In this document: in pieces, positions 26,092 through 34,167 of the stretch
Position numbering within the stretch: position 1 is the stretch's first letter
Layout: each line of letters starts with the position of its first letter
Source of the DNA: Acidobacteriota bacterium
GTDB lineage: Bacteria; Acidobacteriota; Vicinamibacteria; Marinacidobacterales; SMYC01
Reading direction: 5' to 3'
DNA length: 43,717 nt
NCBI GenBank assembly: GCA_004356105.1
Contig: SMYC01000079.1
Coordinates: 1 to 43,717 of the forward strand
Notes under the pieces: model-generated
Told to the model about the DNA's origin: nothing
The model's database searches: none
The model's input: only the letters and a program-made list of their open reading frames with translations
Program-made: the position numbers and the translations under genes

Positions 26092-26653
26092 CGAACATCT
26101 TTGATAGAAGATTGTTGGCCATCGCGGTCGCCGCGCTTGCGCTAACGGCACTCACGAGCTGTCTGCGCGGCTGTAACTCCCGTCAGCCGCCGATCCACCT
26201 CAACCCCAACATGGACTCGCAGCCTTTCTACGAGCCGCAAGCGGAAAGTCGCTTTTTTGCGTCGGGCTCTACGAGCCAGGCGCCGGTCCCCGGTACAATC
26301 GCGCGCGGCGAGCTCCGTGACGACGACACTTTTTACTCTGGACGAAACTTCTTTGGCTACGTGTCGAACCCCCAGTCGAACGAGGGCGTCGTGGCGCGTG
26401 GGAAAGACCGCTTCAATATTTATTGCACGCCCTGTCATGGCACGGCAGGTGACGGACAGGGAAAGCTCTACGAGCGCTCTGGCATAAAAAGCGCCAATCT
26501 TCACGACGAGCGGATCCGAGACATGGCGGATGGCCGGATCTTCTCGGTGATAACGAACGGGCAAGGTCTCATGCAGGGCTATATCGGTTCCCCGTTTCGG
26601 CCCGCGATCGCTGGGCCATCGTGGCCTATCTACGGGAGCTGCAAAACCCATGA
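26088..26653 (+). CDS. actE: ActE cytochrome c subunit of alternative complex III, frameshifted near its end
   Basis: This lipoprotein monohaem cytochrome (lipobox LTSC at about residues 22-25) reads [20 protein letters not shown], then [20 protein letters not shown] with the CxxCH haem site. The last turn should read [17 protein letters not shown] and stop, and it does so in another frame: a one-base loss in the CCCC run near 26593-26596 separates the two. In that frame the TGA overlaps the next ATG (ATGA), which supports the corrected reading as the original gene. Its start overlaps the end of the ActB fragment (ATGA). Function: electron transfer in a quinol:cytochrome c oxidoreductase. Confidence 0.75.
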
Positions 26654-27207
26654 AACGCGCAGTCTTGCTCGTGCCCCCGGCCGGTCTTGCGGTGCTCGGC
26701 CTCACCTCTGTTCTGCTCGAGCACACGCAAGCGTACCGCTCTCCCTTGTCGGGGCCTGAGCCTCGCGCGCCGCGGGCGGCGGCTCTCGACGACCTCGCCG
26801 CTTGGCATGAGGCAGAGGCTTTTGAAGAGGCGCGGCTCAAGGAGTTTCTTCTGAATCTGGATACCGAAAAGATGGTGATGCTCGGCAAGGAAATCGTCCA
26901 CGGGCGCGGACTCTGCTTCAACTGCCATCGCGTGGGCGCCGCCGGCGCGGGCCAACAAGGTCCAGATCTCGACGGCGTCGGCGCTCGAGCCAAAACGCGC
27001 ATCCCCGACATGACGGATATCGAATATCTGACCCAATCCGTGTACGAGCCTCGCGCCTTCATCGTCGAGGGCTATCCTTCGGCGATGACGCCCGTCAACG
27101 AGGCGCCCATGAGCTTGAACGAGCTCGACATTCTAATGGTCGTGGCCTACCTGCAATCACTTGGCTCCGATCCGACGATCACGCCCGAAACGGAGCTGGT
27201 GCACTAG
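26650..27207 (+). CDS. Monohaem cytochrome c of the ACIII operon
   Basis: This 185-aa protein has an N-terminal membrane anchor or signal (residues 5-22, [18 protein letters not shown]) and a single CxxCH haem motif ([15 protein letters not shown]). A candidate distal methionine lies in [15 protein letters not shown], and the cytochrome c end helix reads [15 protein letters not shown]. It is coupled to ActE by ATGA and followed by ActC after 2 bp. It could be the electron acceptor or an extra subunit of the complex. This gene appears intact, unlike its neighbours. Confidence 0.75.
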   Translation: MKRAVLLVPPAGLAVLGLTSVLLEHTQAYRSPLSGPEPRAPRAAALDDLAAWHEAEAFEEARLKEFLLNLDTEKMVMLGKEIVHGRGLCFNCHRVGAAGAGQQGPDLDGVGARAKTRIPDMTDIEYLTQSVYEPRAFIVEGYPSAMTPVNEAPMSLNELDILMVVAYLQSLGSDPTITPETELVH

Positions 27208-27209
27208 AC

Positions 27210-28122
27210 ATGGCCACCTCGACCATCAGGATTGATATCGACCCGGTGGAAAGTCGACAGGCGCTTCTGGCCTCACGACTTTCGCTCTCGGAGATTACCG
27301 ACAAAGTTGCGCGTCCCCTCGAAACGCCTCCGCCGCGCGGCTGGTACATCGCTCTCGGAATCGGGCTCAGCCTATTGGGTGTGTTCGGCTTGAGCGTCGG
27401 CTGGCTCTTCTGGGAGGGTGTCGGCATCTGGGGTAACAACATCCCAGTCGGCTGGGGCTGGCCCATCGTGAACTTCGTGTTCTGGGTGGGCATCGGCCAT
27501 GCGGGGACGCTCATCTCGGCCGTCCTCTTTCTGTTTCGACAACGTTGGCGTACCTCCATAAACAGGGCGGCCGAGGCCATGACTCTCTTCGCGGTCGCGT
27601 GCGCGCTCATGTTCCCGCTCATCCATACGGGCCGGCCGTGGCTCGCTTATTGGATGTTGCCTTTTCCGAATCAGATGTCGCTATGGCCCCAGTTCCGAAG
27701 CCCGCTGATGTGGGACGTCTTTGCGGTGAACATTTACGCGACGGTCTCACTGCTGTTCTGGTATGTAGGCCTCATCCCGGATCTGGCGACGATGCGCGAT
27801 AGGGCGCGCTCGAAGCCGAAGCAAATCCTGTTTGGGATCTTCGCACTCGGATGGCGAGGATCGCAGAGGCACTGGGAGCATTACGAAAAGGCCTACCTCC
27901 TGCTCGCCGGCCTCGCGACATCGGTCGTGCTGTTGGTTGCTTCGGTGGTCTCGTTCGATTTCGCGGTCACGCAGGTGCCGGGGTGGCACTCGACTATTTT
28001 CCCGCCTTACTTCGTTGCCGGTGCTATTTTCTCGGGGCTCGCCATGGTCATTACGCTCATGGTGATTTGTCGGGTCGCGTTCAAGCTCGAAGAGATCATT
28101 ACACCCTTGCATTTCGATCCCA
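27210..28122 (+). pseudogene. actC: ActC (NrfD-like quinol-oxidising membrane subunit), C-terminally truncated
   Basis: The first 300 residues are typical of ActC: N-terminal [15 protein letters not shown], then [58 protein letters not shown] and [17 protein letters not shown], with membrane helices. At [10 protein letters not shown] (about 28110) the family sequence stops. The remaining third (normal total about 450 aa) is missing, and the DNA continues as the middle of ActF in another frame. ActC oxidises quinol in complex with ActB; without its C-terminal helices it should not assemble. Confidence 0.75.
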
Positions 28123-28986
28123 CTCGGCGGACTTCTCGCGATCCCGCTCGCACTTCACCTAGACCAGATCTACCCCTGGGTCCGCGAGCCGCTCGCGCAC
28201 AAAGCGGTCTACCTCAATAGCGAGGCCTTCATCGCGCGTTCTCTGTTCTATCTCCTCGGGTGGAGTCTCATCGCGTGGTGGTTCAGGAGACAGTCTCTGA
28301 AGCAAGACAAAACGGGTGATGCCGCCATCACCCGGCGCCTACAAAAGGTGAGCGCACCGGCGCTGATTTTTTTCGGTTTCACGGTGACGTTCGCGTCTTT
28401 CGACTGGCTCATGAGCCTCGACCCGCATTGGTACTCATCGATTTCCGGCGTCTATTTCTTTGCGGGAACCATCGTGTCGTACTTCGCGGTACAGGGATTG
28501 CTGAAGGCGCCGCGCCAGCTCACCGCGGAGCATCGCCATGGACTCGGCAAGTTGCTGTTCGGGTTCGTCTGTTTCTGGGCCTACATCGCCTTCTCGCAAT
28601 ACCTCCTGATCTCGTACGCGAATCTTCCTGAGGAAACGATCTGGTATCGCCACCGGTTCGACGGCACATGGCTTGGATTGAGCGCCTTTCTCGCCGTCGG
28701 ACACTTTGTGCTGCCGTTTTTCTACTTGCTGCCCCAGGGCATGAAGAAGAACAAGAATCTGCTCGCGGCGGGTTCCGCGTGGCTCCTCCTCATGCACTAC
28801 CTCGATTTGTACTGGGTCGTGATGCCCAACTTTCATACGGACGGCATCTACTCGCTCGACGCGGCAACGCTCGCGGGAGCCACCGCCCTTTTGTCGGGCG
28901 CCTATCTCCTCCTGTCGAAACGCACTGAGGAAATCCCCATCTCCGACCCGCGGCTCGCGGAATCTCTCGGCTTCGACAACGCCTGA
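28123..28986 (+). pseudogene. actF: ActF membrane subunit, N-terminally truncated and abutting ActC
   Basis: From 28123 the frame reads [78 protein letters not shown] and NLPEETIWYRHRFD, ending at the TGA at 28984. This is the C-terminal 288 residues of ActF (normally about 400). The N-terminal part and the whole of ActD, expected nearby, are absent, so one deletion removed the end of actC, actD and the start of actF. The junction at about 28117-28122 also shifts the frame by one. Confidence 0.75.
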
Positions 28987-29120
28987 AGCACCAGGAACCA
29001 AGTGCTCGCGGCCAGATACAACATTCAGTATTCAGGTTACTGGTCGGAAAGTTGTGGCTTTCTCGTACGGTACAGCGTTGCGCGAGAAAATGTTCAGGAG
29101 AGCCAAGGACGTAACTGGGC

Positions 29121-29448
29121 TCAGCGAGCCGCGGCGAGAAAGAGTAAAACCCAGCCGACGAGCAAAGCGATGCTCCAATAGGCGTCACCGCACCGAGCCA
29201 ACGGATGCCACTCATACTGAGAATGTAGAGACTTCCGGAAAAGACGGCGATCCCGAGGATGAAGGCCCAGCCGGCGGCGTTCGCGGCTTTCCGGGTTCTT
29301 GTCGGCAACCCGGGCCACCGCCAGCAGCGCGAGCGCGTGATGGACGTGGCAGCGGACGCCCGTCTCGAAGATGGCGAGCATGTCAGGGGAGAGCCGCTGG
29401 CGGCAACCCGTACGCGCCGAAGGCGCCGAGCGCTGCGGCCAAGAACAT
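29121..29448 (-). pseudogene. DUF423 membrane protein gene with multiple frameshifts
   Basis: Pieces of one DUF423 protein appear in order but in different frames: [20 protein letters not shown] (from 29448), then [20 protein letters not shown], then [20 protein letters not shown] with [14 protein letters not shown], and finally [17 protein letters not shown] to the stop at 29121. Joined, they give the usual length of about 115 aa and four helices. At least three small indels in 330 bp separate them, so the gene is either decayed or poorly sequenced here. Confidence 0.7.
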
Positions 29449-29501
29449 GAGTGTGCTTCCTACCCGTACCCAGAACACGGGTGGATTCTATCTAATCTAA
29501 C

Positions 29502-30191
29502 TCAAGCGGCCAGTGCGGCGAGCGCTTCCGGGTCTTGAATGATGACGTGGCCTTCCGCCACGGTGATGACGCCCCGGCGCCGGAGGCCCGAGAAAGTGTG
29601 GTTCACGATCTCGCGGCTCACGCCGAGGAGGTTTCCGAGCGCGGATTGGCTCAGCTTGATGCGGAGAAGAATACCGCGGCTGTCTCGCACGCCGTAGTTT
29701 TGGCTGAGCTCGAGCAGTAAGTCGGCGAGTCGCTGCGGGGCGTTCTTGTAGACGACGTCCATCAGGCGTTTTTCGAGCTTCTTTTGGCGTCGGCCCATCA
29801 GCTGTGCGAGCTTCATCAAGAGCTCCGGGCAGCGTTTCAGCATCGCACGGAACCTCACTTCCGGCACGACGTGAAACGTGGACGGCTCGAGGGCTTCAGC
29901 CATCGTCTCATGCGGCTCCTCGTTGAGGACGCCTGTCTCTCCAAAAAACGAGCCCGGCTCGACGATCTCCAAGATGAGCTCCTTGCCGTTATCGGACAGC
30001 CGCGAGATCTTGATGCGTCCGGAGGCGAGAAAGTACACGGCCTCGGAACGGTCGCCCGGGAGATACAAAAGACGCCCTTTTTCGGCGATGCGCGTCTGGC
30101 TCCGGGATTCGAGCTCCGTGATTTCTTCTGACTCGAGGTCCTCGAACAGCGTGAAATCGCGCAGGCCCAACATTCGTCGTAGCTTCATCAT
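29502..30191 (-). CDS. CRP/FNR-family transcription regulator
   Basis: This 229-aa regulator has a cyclic-nucleotide-binding-like beta-roll (about residues 10-125; RLLYLPGDRSEAVYFLASGR, ILEIVEPGSFFGETGVL) and a C-terminal winged helix-turn-helix with LSQSALGNLLGVSREIVNHT and FSGLRRRGVI. There are no N-terminal cysteines for an FNR-type Fe-S cluster, so it resembles a CRP/DNR-type sensor. GGAGG lies before a run of three ATG codons; the middle one gives good spacing and was used. It is downstream of the ACIII relic but on the opposite strand. The effector is unknown. Confidence 0.85.
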   Translation of the reverse strand: MMKLRRMLGLRDFTLFEDLESEEITELESRSQTRIAEKGRLLYLPGDRSEAVYFLASGRIKISRLSDNGKELILEIVEPGSFFGETGVLNEEPHETMAEALEPSTFHVVPEVRFRAMLKRCPELLMKLAQLMGRRQKKLEKRLMDVVYKNAPQRLADLLLELSQNYGVRDSRGILLRIKLSQSALGNLLGVSREIVNHTFSGLRRRGVITVAEGHVIIQDPEALAALAA

Positions 30192-30499
30192 CATATCCTC
30201 CAAAGGCCGGCATTCGGCTTTCGTTGAGTAGTTTTGCCGGAAGGAGGCGTTCGGTTACAGCTAGACGTTTTTTTTATCGAGCGGTCCATTCGCTTTCCTG
30301 TGGGCAAGCAAGGCGCGCGCCAATCCGGACGGGATCTTGCATGAGTGCGAGTTGCGCGGATCCCAGGGCTAGAGAATGCCCCGCGTTCGACACCCGCTTG
30401 CGTGATTTGGCATGTCGGTGCGTCTTTTAGCGCAGAGAGAGAGGCGTTGCGGCCCAAGGTTCGCGTTGCTCGTTACGACATCGGCGCGGCGCCCGGACC
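30192..30499. other. Intergenic tract without a recognised gene
   Basis: About 300 bp between the CRP-family gene and the desaturase gene holds no recognisable coding sequence on either strand. It contains the upstream region of the CRP-family gene. No repeat or hairpin stood out. Confidence 0.4.
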
Positions 30500-31384
30500 C
30501 TAAGCGGCGGGATCGGTGCGTATCCTGCTGGAGGTTGTTTGGGACGATGCCATCGAGTCGGATGGACCATTTGGCAGAGCGAGGACTTCGAGAGGCGGTT
30601 CCCGGATGTCCCAAATGAGCCCCACCGCTGAAAGCAGGCGAAGCAGGTAGTAGGAGATGTCGATCTCCCACCAGAAAAAGCCCTGGCGGGTCGAGCTCAT
30701 ATAGTGATGATGATTGTTGTGCCAACCCTCTCCGAGTGTTGCCAGCGCGAGCCAGAAGCTGTTGCGGCTGTCGTCTTCGGTCGCATAACGCCTGGCGCCG
30801 AACAAGTGCGTCAAGCTGTTGATCGAGAACGTCGCGTGCCACGTGACCACAGTGCTGACGAAGAAACCCCAGACGAGAGCTTCTGCACCTCCTACCAGGA
30901 ACAATCCGACGGCCAGCGTGACGCCGGGAACGAGATAGTGCTCGTTGAGCCAACGGAGCTCCGGAAAGCGAGCCAGATCGGTGACGCGGCTCCACTTTGT
31001 CGCATCGGAGTCGGTGGCGAGAATCCAACCCATATGAGCAAAGAAGAAGCCGCTGAGCCGGGGCGAGTGGGGATCGCCGGGCTGATCGCTGAAGCGGTGG
31101 TGGTCCCGATGATGGGCCGCCCACCACAGCGGACCTTTTTGCATGGCTGTCGCTCCAAGGATGGCGAGAACGAGCTGAAACGCGCGGCTGGTCTTGTAGG
31201 TGCGGTGAGCGAAATAGCGATGGTAGCCTGCGGTAATCCCGAACATCCGGATCAGCGTCACGCCTGCGAACAAGGCCAGAAGACCTGCTGAGAACGGGAC
31301 CCAGAGAACAGCGATGCAGGCGAGATGGGCGAGTATGAAAAGGAGCGACTTCGCTTTGCGATGGGCTTTTCTGCCTTGCTTCAT
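30500..31384 (-). CDS. Membrane acyl-CoA/fatty acid delta-9-type desaturase
   Basis: This 294-aa integral membrane di-iron desaturase has all three histidine boxes: HRYFAHRTY, HRDHHRF and HNNHHHYMSS. Four membrane helices are arranged in two pairs (about residues 13-50 and 155-195). It introduces a double bond into saturated acyl chains at the cytoplasmic face. GGAG lies six bases before the ATG at 31384. It is divergent from the two-component system next door. The protein appears complete; the substrate chain position is inferred from the family. Confidence 0.88.
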   Translation of the reverse strand: MKQGRKAHRKAKSLLFILAHLACIAVLWVPFSAGLLALFAGVTLIRMFGITAGYHRYFAHRTYKTSRAFQLVLAILGATAMQKGPLWWAAHHRDHHRFSDQPGDPHSPRLSGFFFAHMGWILATDSDATKWSRVTDLARFPELRWLNEHYLVPGVTLAVGLFLVGGAEALVWGFFVSTVVTWHATFSINSLTHLFGARRYATEDDSRNSFWLALATLGEGWHNNHHHYMSSTRQGFFWWEIDISYYLLRLLSAVGLIWDIREPPLEVLALPNGPSDSMASSQTTSSRIRTDPAA

Positions 31385-31595
31385 CGAATCTCCGTTGGAG
31401 CTGCCCGACCGGCCGGGCCTCGTCGGATTTGACGCGGGCCCTGAGCGGCCGTCAAACTTGGGCGATTATGCCGGCTCGAGCCACGTTTGGGTGTCAGAGT
31501 TTGGCGCTGTTTTGTCATGGTTCGGTCATAGATCGTTCGCCGGGCTCGAGTCGGCGTTCTTTTCTTAGAATCAGGGTAGAGATCGGGACTACTAT

Positions 31596-32546
31596 ATGCC
31601 GAGAGAACGCTCGCGACGAATCGTCTTCAGCTACGTTCTGACGCTTCTTGTCACCATCGCCCTTCTCGTCGGATGGGTGATCTACGTCCTTCGCTCCGTG
31701 TCCACGATCAACGAGCTCGCGTCGCGTCTCGGCGGAACGGGCGAAACCTACCACTGGATCGTGCTCGGTATCGGATGCGCGCTGTTTTCTCTGGTGATCG
31801 TGGGGCTGACGCTGCAGCTCGCGCATGCGTTCGCCGAAAGGCGCTACTCACGGAAGCAAGAAGAGTTCGTCTCGAACGTGACGCACGAGATGAAGTCCCC
31901 CCTCGCGGCGATCAAGCTCCATGGCCAAACGCTCAGAAACGGGGGCCTGTCCGTAGAGGAGGGCCGCCGCTCCCTCGATCTCGTCCTCCAGCAAGTCGAT
32001 CGAAGGAATGACTTGATCGACAACGTGCTCGAGAGCAGTCGGCTGCTAGCCCAACGCGGGCGGGTTGAGTGCGAGCCGCTTTCGCTCGACAAATTTTTCA
32101 GCGAGTATTTTGACGAAGTGCGCGCGAGCGAGGAAGCCCGGCAGGTGACGCTGTCTGTCCGCCTGGAGACGCGCGCGGTCGTGCTCGCCACCGCCGAGAA
32201 GTTGCGACGGGTCATGACGAATCTTCTGGACAATGCTGTTCGATTCTCGCAGCAGGGCGGCGAAGTGCGCTGCCTCGTTCGGGATTTCGACGAGCACGTT
32301 CGAATCGAAGTCGAAGACGAAGGGGTCGGTATTCCAAAGAAAGAGCTTGCGAAAGTGTTCGACCGCTTCTATCAGGCGGGCGGCGTCACTGAGCGTCGAC
32401 GCGGTACCGGGCTCGGGCTTTCCATCGTCGCGGGACTCGTGAAGGAAATGAAAGGAAGCGTTCGTGCGGTGGCACGGGACGGCCAGCGAGGCACGCGCTT
32501 CGTCATCGAGCTTCCGCGGGTCACGGTAAAGGAGAGTGAGTCATGA
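31596..32546 (+). CDS. Sensor histidine kinase
   Basis: This 316-aa kinase has two membrane segments (about residues 8-32 and 52-78) with a very short periplasmic loop. The HisKA box carries the phosphoacceptor histidine (SNVTHEMKSPLAAIKLHG), and the HATPase domain has an N box (NLLDNAVRFSQQGG), G1 (DEGVGIPKKEL), F (FDRFYQ) and G2 (GTGLGLSIVAG). Little is left outside the membrane to sense a ligand, so it may sense the membrane itself. Its stop overlaps the start of the response-regulator gene (ATGA), a coupled pair. Confidence 0.88.
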   Translation: MPRERSRRIVFSYVLTLLVTIALLVGWVIYVLRSVSTINELASRLGGTGETYHWIVLGIGCALFSLVIVGLTLQLAHAFAERRYSRKQEEFVSNVTHEMKSPLAAIKLHGQTLRNGGLSVEEGRRSLDLVLQQVDRRNDLIDNVLESSRLLAQRGRVECEPLSLDKFFSEYFDEVRASEEARQVTLSVRLETRAVVLATAEKLRRVMTNLLDNAVRFSQQGGEVRCLVRDFDEHVRIEVEDEGVGIPKKELAKVFDRFYQAGGVTERRRGTGLGLSIVAGLVKEMKGSVRAVARDGQRGTRFVIELPRVTVKESES

Positions 32547-33256
32547 GTGGCGACCGGCGAGCGCAAGTTCTGGTTGTCGAAGACGAAAAAGCGATCGCTG
32601 AAGGGCTCCTTTTGAACCTTCAGCGCAAGAACTACGAAACAACCCTGGCTACAGACGGAGAGCAGGCACTCGAGCTGGCTCGTTCCCATCGATACGATCT
32701 CATATTGCTCGATATCCGACCGGTCCTGGACGGCTTCGATGTGTGCCAGAAGCTTCGCGCGAGGGGCGACTTCACACCGATCTTGATGCTCACCGCCAGA
32801 AATCAACCCGACGACATCGTCTATGGCTTGAAGCTCGGCTCGGACGACTACGTCGTCAAACCCTTCGATCTTGCTGAGCTTCTCGCCCGAGTCGGGGGTC
32901 TGTTGAGGCGCAAGACGTGGTCGGACGGCGAACGCATTGGCGGCCTCGACCGTGACGCCCGATTCTGTTTCGGCAACTATTGGGTCGACTTTCGAACATG
33001 GCAGGCGAAGACGCTTTCTGGCGTGGTCGAGCTCTCGCAAAAAGAGCTGGCGGTGTTCAAGATTTTTGCCGAGCGTCCCAACGAAGTGATCACCCGGCGC
33101 GAGCTCCTGGCAAATGTGTGGGAGCTTCCCAATCACCCGAACACCCGCGTGGTGGATAACGTGATCGTCGCGCTCCGTCGCGCTTTCGAAAAGCACTCCT
33201 GGCGTCCCCGTCACTTTCATAGTGTGCGAGGGGCGGGCTATCGCTTTACGCCTTGA
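32543..33256 (+). CDS. OmpR/PhoB-type response regulator with a one-residue shorter phosphorylation loop
   Basis: This 237-aa regulator has a receiver domain (acidic pair [25 protein letters not shown] with the conserved Lys) and a winged-helix domain ending [14 protein letters not shown]. The acceptor site is odd: [16 protein letters not shown] puts the proline three residues after the Asp rather than four as in DxMLPGxDG, so one residue is missing from the beta3-alpha3 loop. This may weaken phosphorylation. It pairs with the adjacent kinase, and its TGA overlaps the next frame's TTG. Confidence 0.85.
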   Translation: MSGDRRAQVLVVEDEKAIAEGLLLNLQRKNYETTLATDGEQALELARSHRYDLILLDIRPVLDGFDVCQKLRARGDFTPILMLTARNQPDDIVYGLKLGSDDYVVKPFDLAELLARVGGLLRRKTWSDGERIGGLDRDARFCFGNYWVDFRTWQAKTLSGVVELSQKELAVFKIFAERPNEVITRRELLANVWELPNHPNTRVVDNVIVALRRAFEKHSWRPRHFHSVRGAGYRFTP

Positions 33257-33552
33257 AACCAAGCACGCTGAACGAAGCGCAGCGCGAAGCCGTCATGACG
33301 ACGGAGGGGCCACTTCTCGTGCTCGCGGGCGCCGGCACCGGAAAAACACGCGTGATCACCACGCGTATCGGCTATTTGAGCTTTGTCTCGGAGCGCGCAA
33401 GATACGGCAAGCGCACCGCGGTCATGCCCTCCCGTTTTCTCTTCGAGATGAAGGGGAAAGATCCGCCGGAGGATTGGGTGACCGGTGGAGAAAACGGTGG
33501 GCGCCGAGTCGAAGGGCCAGCCCCCCCTTCCAAGAAGACGCGGAAGAAATAG
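33253..33552 (+). pseudogene. UvrD/PcrA-type helicase relic: N- and C-terminal ends joined
   Basis: The frame begins [18 protein letters not shown] and has the Walker A motif [19 protein letters not shown] of superfamily 1A helicases, then abruptly becomes [20 protein letters not shown], a C-terminal UvrD/PcrA-like motif, and stops after about 99 residues. A normal protein has about 700. The central ATPase and helicase motifs have been removed by one in-frame deletion. Start TTG overlaps the TGA of the response regulator. The product, if made, cannot unwind DNA. Confidence 0.75.
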
Positions 33553-33566
33553 TTGTGATTTTAGGT

Positions 33567-34100
33567 TTAGGAGCTCAAGGTTTCTCTTACCGCGCGCCAG
33601 GCTTGGTCGATGGCCGATTTCGTTGTGGCTGATCCGCCGGCATCCGAGTTGGCCCGCAAGAAAGCCTCGTAGCTCACCCGCCGGAGTTTCTTGTGCTTCT
33701 CTTCGTTCGTCAGTTCCGGCAAGTAGTCCCGTTTCTCGGTTTGGACGCGAACGAGATCCTTCTTCGCCTGCGCGTTCATCGGTGTCTGGGCGGCAAACTC
33801 CTCCCAAGGAATTTTGCTGTATCCGACCACGAGTTTTTGCGTGCCGAAAGTCTCTTTATCGAACACGATGCCTTTGCTGAGGCCCATGGACGAATAGAGC
33901 TTCTGATCGAAAGCCTCGTAGAATTTGGAGGTGTCTATCCCCAATTCGACCAGCAAGTCCTTCGTGACCTGGCTGTAGGAGGACGGTGTGTCGATCGACT
34001 CCGTGCCGCCGTAACCGATTCTGGTCTCGTCGCCGATCTTGAACTCGTTGCGTTTGGCATGGCCACCAAAATCGTCGTGGTTGTCGAGGACCAGAATACG
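33567..34100 (-). pseudogene. Spermidine-dehydrogenase-like FAD oxidoreductase relic
   Basis: From about 34100 on the minus strand the sequence reads RILVLDNHDDFGGHAKRNEF, IGYGGTESIDTPSSYSQV and DYLPELTNEEKHKKL, as in FAD-dependent spermidine-dehydrogenase-like proteins, then jumps to ANSDAGGSATTKSAIDQAWR and ends AVRETL, the family's C-terminus. The dinucleotide-binding GxGxxG and signal region upstream are absent, and the large middle (several hundred residues) is deleted at about 33640-33660. It lies downstream of the BNR protein and convergent with the UvrD relic. Non-functional. Confidence 0.6.
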
Positions 34101-34167
34101 AAGAGTCCGAGGACGAACGCAATCGAAACGTGGCTGCCTCAGTGTTCCGCTAGCTACACGATAGACT

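Noticed and set aside
30369..31127. Minus-strand frame overlapping the desaturase
   Set aside because: Shifted frame of the desaturase, which has all three His boxes.
32540..33260. Response regulator as a pseudogene
   Set aside because: Despite the shortened loop, both domains are complete and the gene is translationally coupled to an intact kinase.
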